Assembly: GCA_903840825.1 (NCBI GenBank)
Contig: CAIMHL010000461.1
Coordinates: 1-7,351 of the forward strand
DNA: 7,351 nt
Origin: an uncultured beta proteobacterium
GTDB taxonomy: Bacteria > Pseudomonadota > Gammaproteobacteria > Burkholderiales > Burkholderiaceae_C
Direction of reading: 5' to 3'
The notes under the pieces were generated by a model. It did not search any database. It was not told the origin of the DNA and saw only the letters and a list, made by a program, of their open reading frames with translations. Shown in pieces: positions 6,746-7,351 of this stretch (position 1 is its first letter; every line of letters starts with the position of its first letter). Made by a program: the position numbers and the translations under genes.

Positions 6746-6820
6746 ATGCCTTATATTTCAATCCTTGGCGCTAGCTTGGCCTTTGTAGGGGTCGCAGCTT
6801 GGTGGGTCCTTCGCCGATGA
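6746..6820 (+). CDS. 24-residue hydrophobic single-helix small protein upstream of tonB
   Basis: A 25-codon frame between piuC and tonB starts MPYISILGASLAF and ends AAWWVLRR. It has a good ribosome binding site, GGAG at 6736-6739, six nt before the ATG. It begins 14 nt after the piuC stop, and its TGA overlaps the tonB start as ATGA (6817-6820). This placement strongly suggests that it is translated. The product is one membrane-spanning helix of about 18 residues with two arginines at the C-terminus, which by the positive-inside rule favours N-out/C-in. I do not recognise a family. It may be a small membrane subunit of the TonB-ExbBD system, or a leader frame whose role is to couple tonB translation. 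Inclusion as a gene rests on position and signals, not homology. Confidence 0.6.
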   Translation: MPYISILGASLAFVGVAAWWVLRR

Positions 6821-7351
6821 ACCGCACCGTCGTTATTGCCGCCGTCGTGGTCGTTTTCCACGTAGCCGCGCTGTGGGCGATGCAAAGTGGCTTGCTGCGG
6901 CGCGTGGTCGAGATCGTTGTGCCCGTTGAAATAGTGCTTGAATTCTTGGCGCCACCGACCCCTAAAGTACAGCCACAACCGCCCGCGCCGCCCAAGTCGA
7001 CACCGATCAAGCAGACGACATCAAAGGCCACAACGCCCGTCAAAACCAGCCCTCCCCTGCCTTTGGCAATTGCCGACCCGACACCTTCGCCTCATGCCCC
7101 AACCGGGGTGATCGCCCCTGCCGCGCCAGCACCGCCGGTGGCGGCCCCGGTAAAAGATGCGCCTCCGGCCCCAGCACGCGTTCAACTGCCATCCAGCGAC
7201 GCCGACTACCTGCAAAACCCCAAACCAGCCTACCCACCCTTGAGCAAACGCCTCGGCGAGCAAGGCAAGGTGTTGGTGCGGGTCTTGATCGACGTGAACG
7301 GCAAGGCGCAAACGGCCGACATCAAACAGTCCAGCGGCTTTGACCGGCTGG
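6817..7351 (+). CDS. tonB: TonB energy transducer (3' end beyond window)
   Basis: Inner-membrane-anchored periplasmic protein that carries proton-motive force from ExbB-ExbD to outer-membrane receptors such as the one encoded upstream. 178 residues are present. A short cytoplasmic tail (MNRT) leads into a transmembrane helix (about 5-25) with His15, equivalent to the functionally important TM histidine of TonB; the usual Ser four residues earlier is Val here. A long Pro/Ala/Lys-rich periplasmic linker (about 45-125) follows. The C-terminal receptor-binding domain begins near 131, with NPKPAYPPLSKRLGEQGKV (133-151) and VLIDVNGKAQTADIKQSSGF (156-175). The last 40 or so residues should lie past 7351. 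The start overlaps the small ORF's stop (ATGA). Its only ribosome-site candidate, GGTGGG at 6801-6806, lies inside that ORF, so coupling is likely. exbB and exbD are expected next. Confidence 0.95.
   Translation, partial: MNRTVVIAAVVVVFHVAALWAMQSGLLRRVVEIVVPVEIVLEFLAPPTPKVQPQPPAPPKSTPIKQTTSKATTPVKTSPPLPLAIADPTPSPHAPTGVIAPAAPAPPVAAPVKDAPPAPARVQLPSSDADYLQNPKPAYPPLSKRLGEQGKVLVRVLIDVNGKAQTADIKQSSGFDRL

Noticed and set aside
7021..7311. Antisense ORFs opposite tonB
   Set aside because: They are Gly/Arg/Trp-rich translations of the proline/alanine-rich TonB linker read backwards.

Overview
The window looks like chromosome of a betaproteobacterium, most likely Burkholderiales and close to Comamonadaceae (Rhodoferax/Polaromonas-like). 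I infer this from the style of the PpsA and PpsR proteins, the Fur-box sequence and the receptor-piuC-tonB gene order. No database search was possible, so the genus is a guess. All the large genes are intact except the last, which runs off the right edge. There is no sign of mobile elements, tRNA, rRNA or CRISPR.

Layout. Positions 1-152 hold no gene but contain two stem-loops, which would lie in the 3' end of the leftward ppsA transcript. Positions 153-2543 (minus) are ppsA, phosphoenolpyruvate synthase. Positions 2544-2720 are a divergent intergenic region with a perfect 10-bp inverted repeat. Positions 2721-3551 (plus) are ppsR, the bifunctional kinase/phosphorylase that switches PpsA off and on. 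Positions 3552-3755 hold a good Fur box and a plausible -10 element. From about 3756 to the right edge is an iron-acquisition operon on the plus strand: a TonB-dependent siderophore receptor, the Fe(II)/2-oxoglutarate dioxygenase piuC, an unannotated-looking 24-codon membrane peptide (6746-6820), and tonB (from 6817, truncated by the window edge).

How the genes work together. PpsA makes PEP from pyruvate and ATP for gluconeogenesis, and PpsR controls it by phosphorylating a threonine two residues from the catalytic histidine; both residues are visible. The iron operon would be derepressed when Fur loses Fe(II). The receptor would bind a ferric siderophore, probably catecholate by analogy with the fiu-ybiX and piuA-piuC loci. 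TonB would energise it, and PiuC is a cytosolic oxygenase that accompanies such receptors. exbB and exbD probably follow just beyond the window.

The window is mostly conventional. The least explained items are the 24-residue single-helix ORF whose stop overlaps the tonB start (ATGA), the 66-nt interrupted palindrome beyond ppsA, the three alternating Fur half-sites, and the spaced 10-bp palindrome between ppsA and ppsR.
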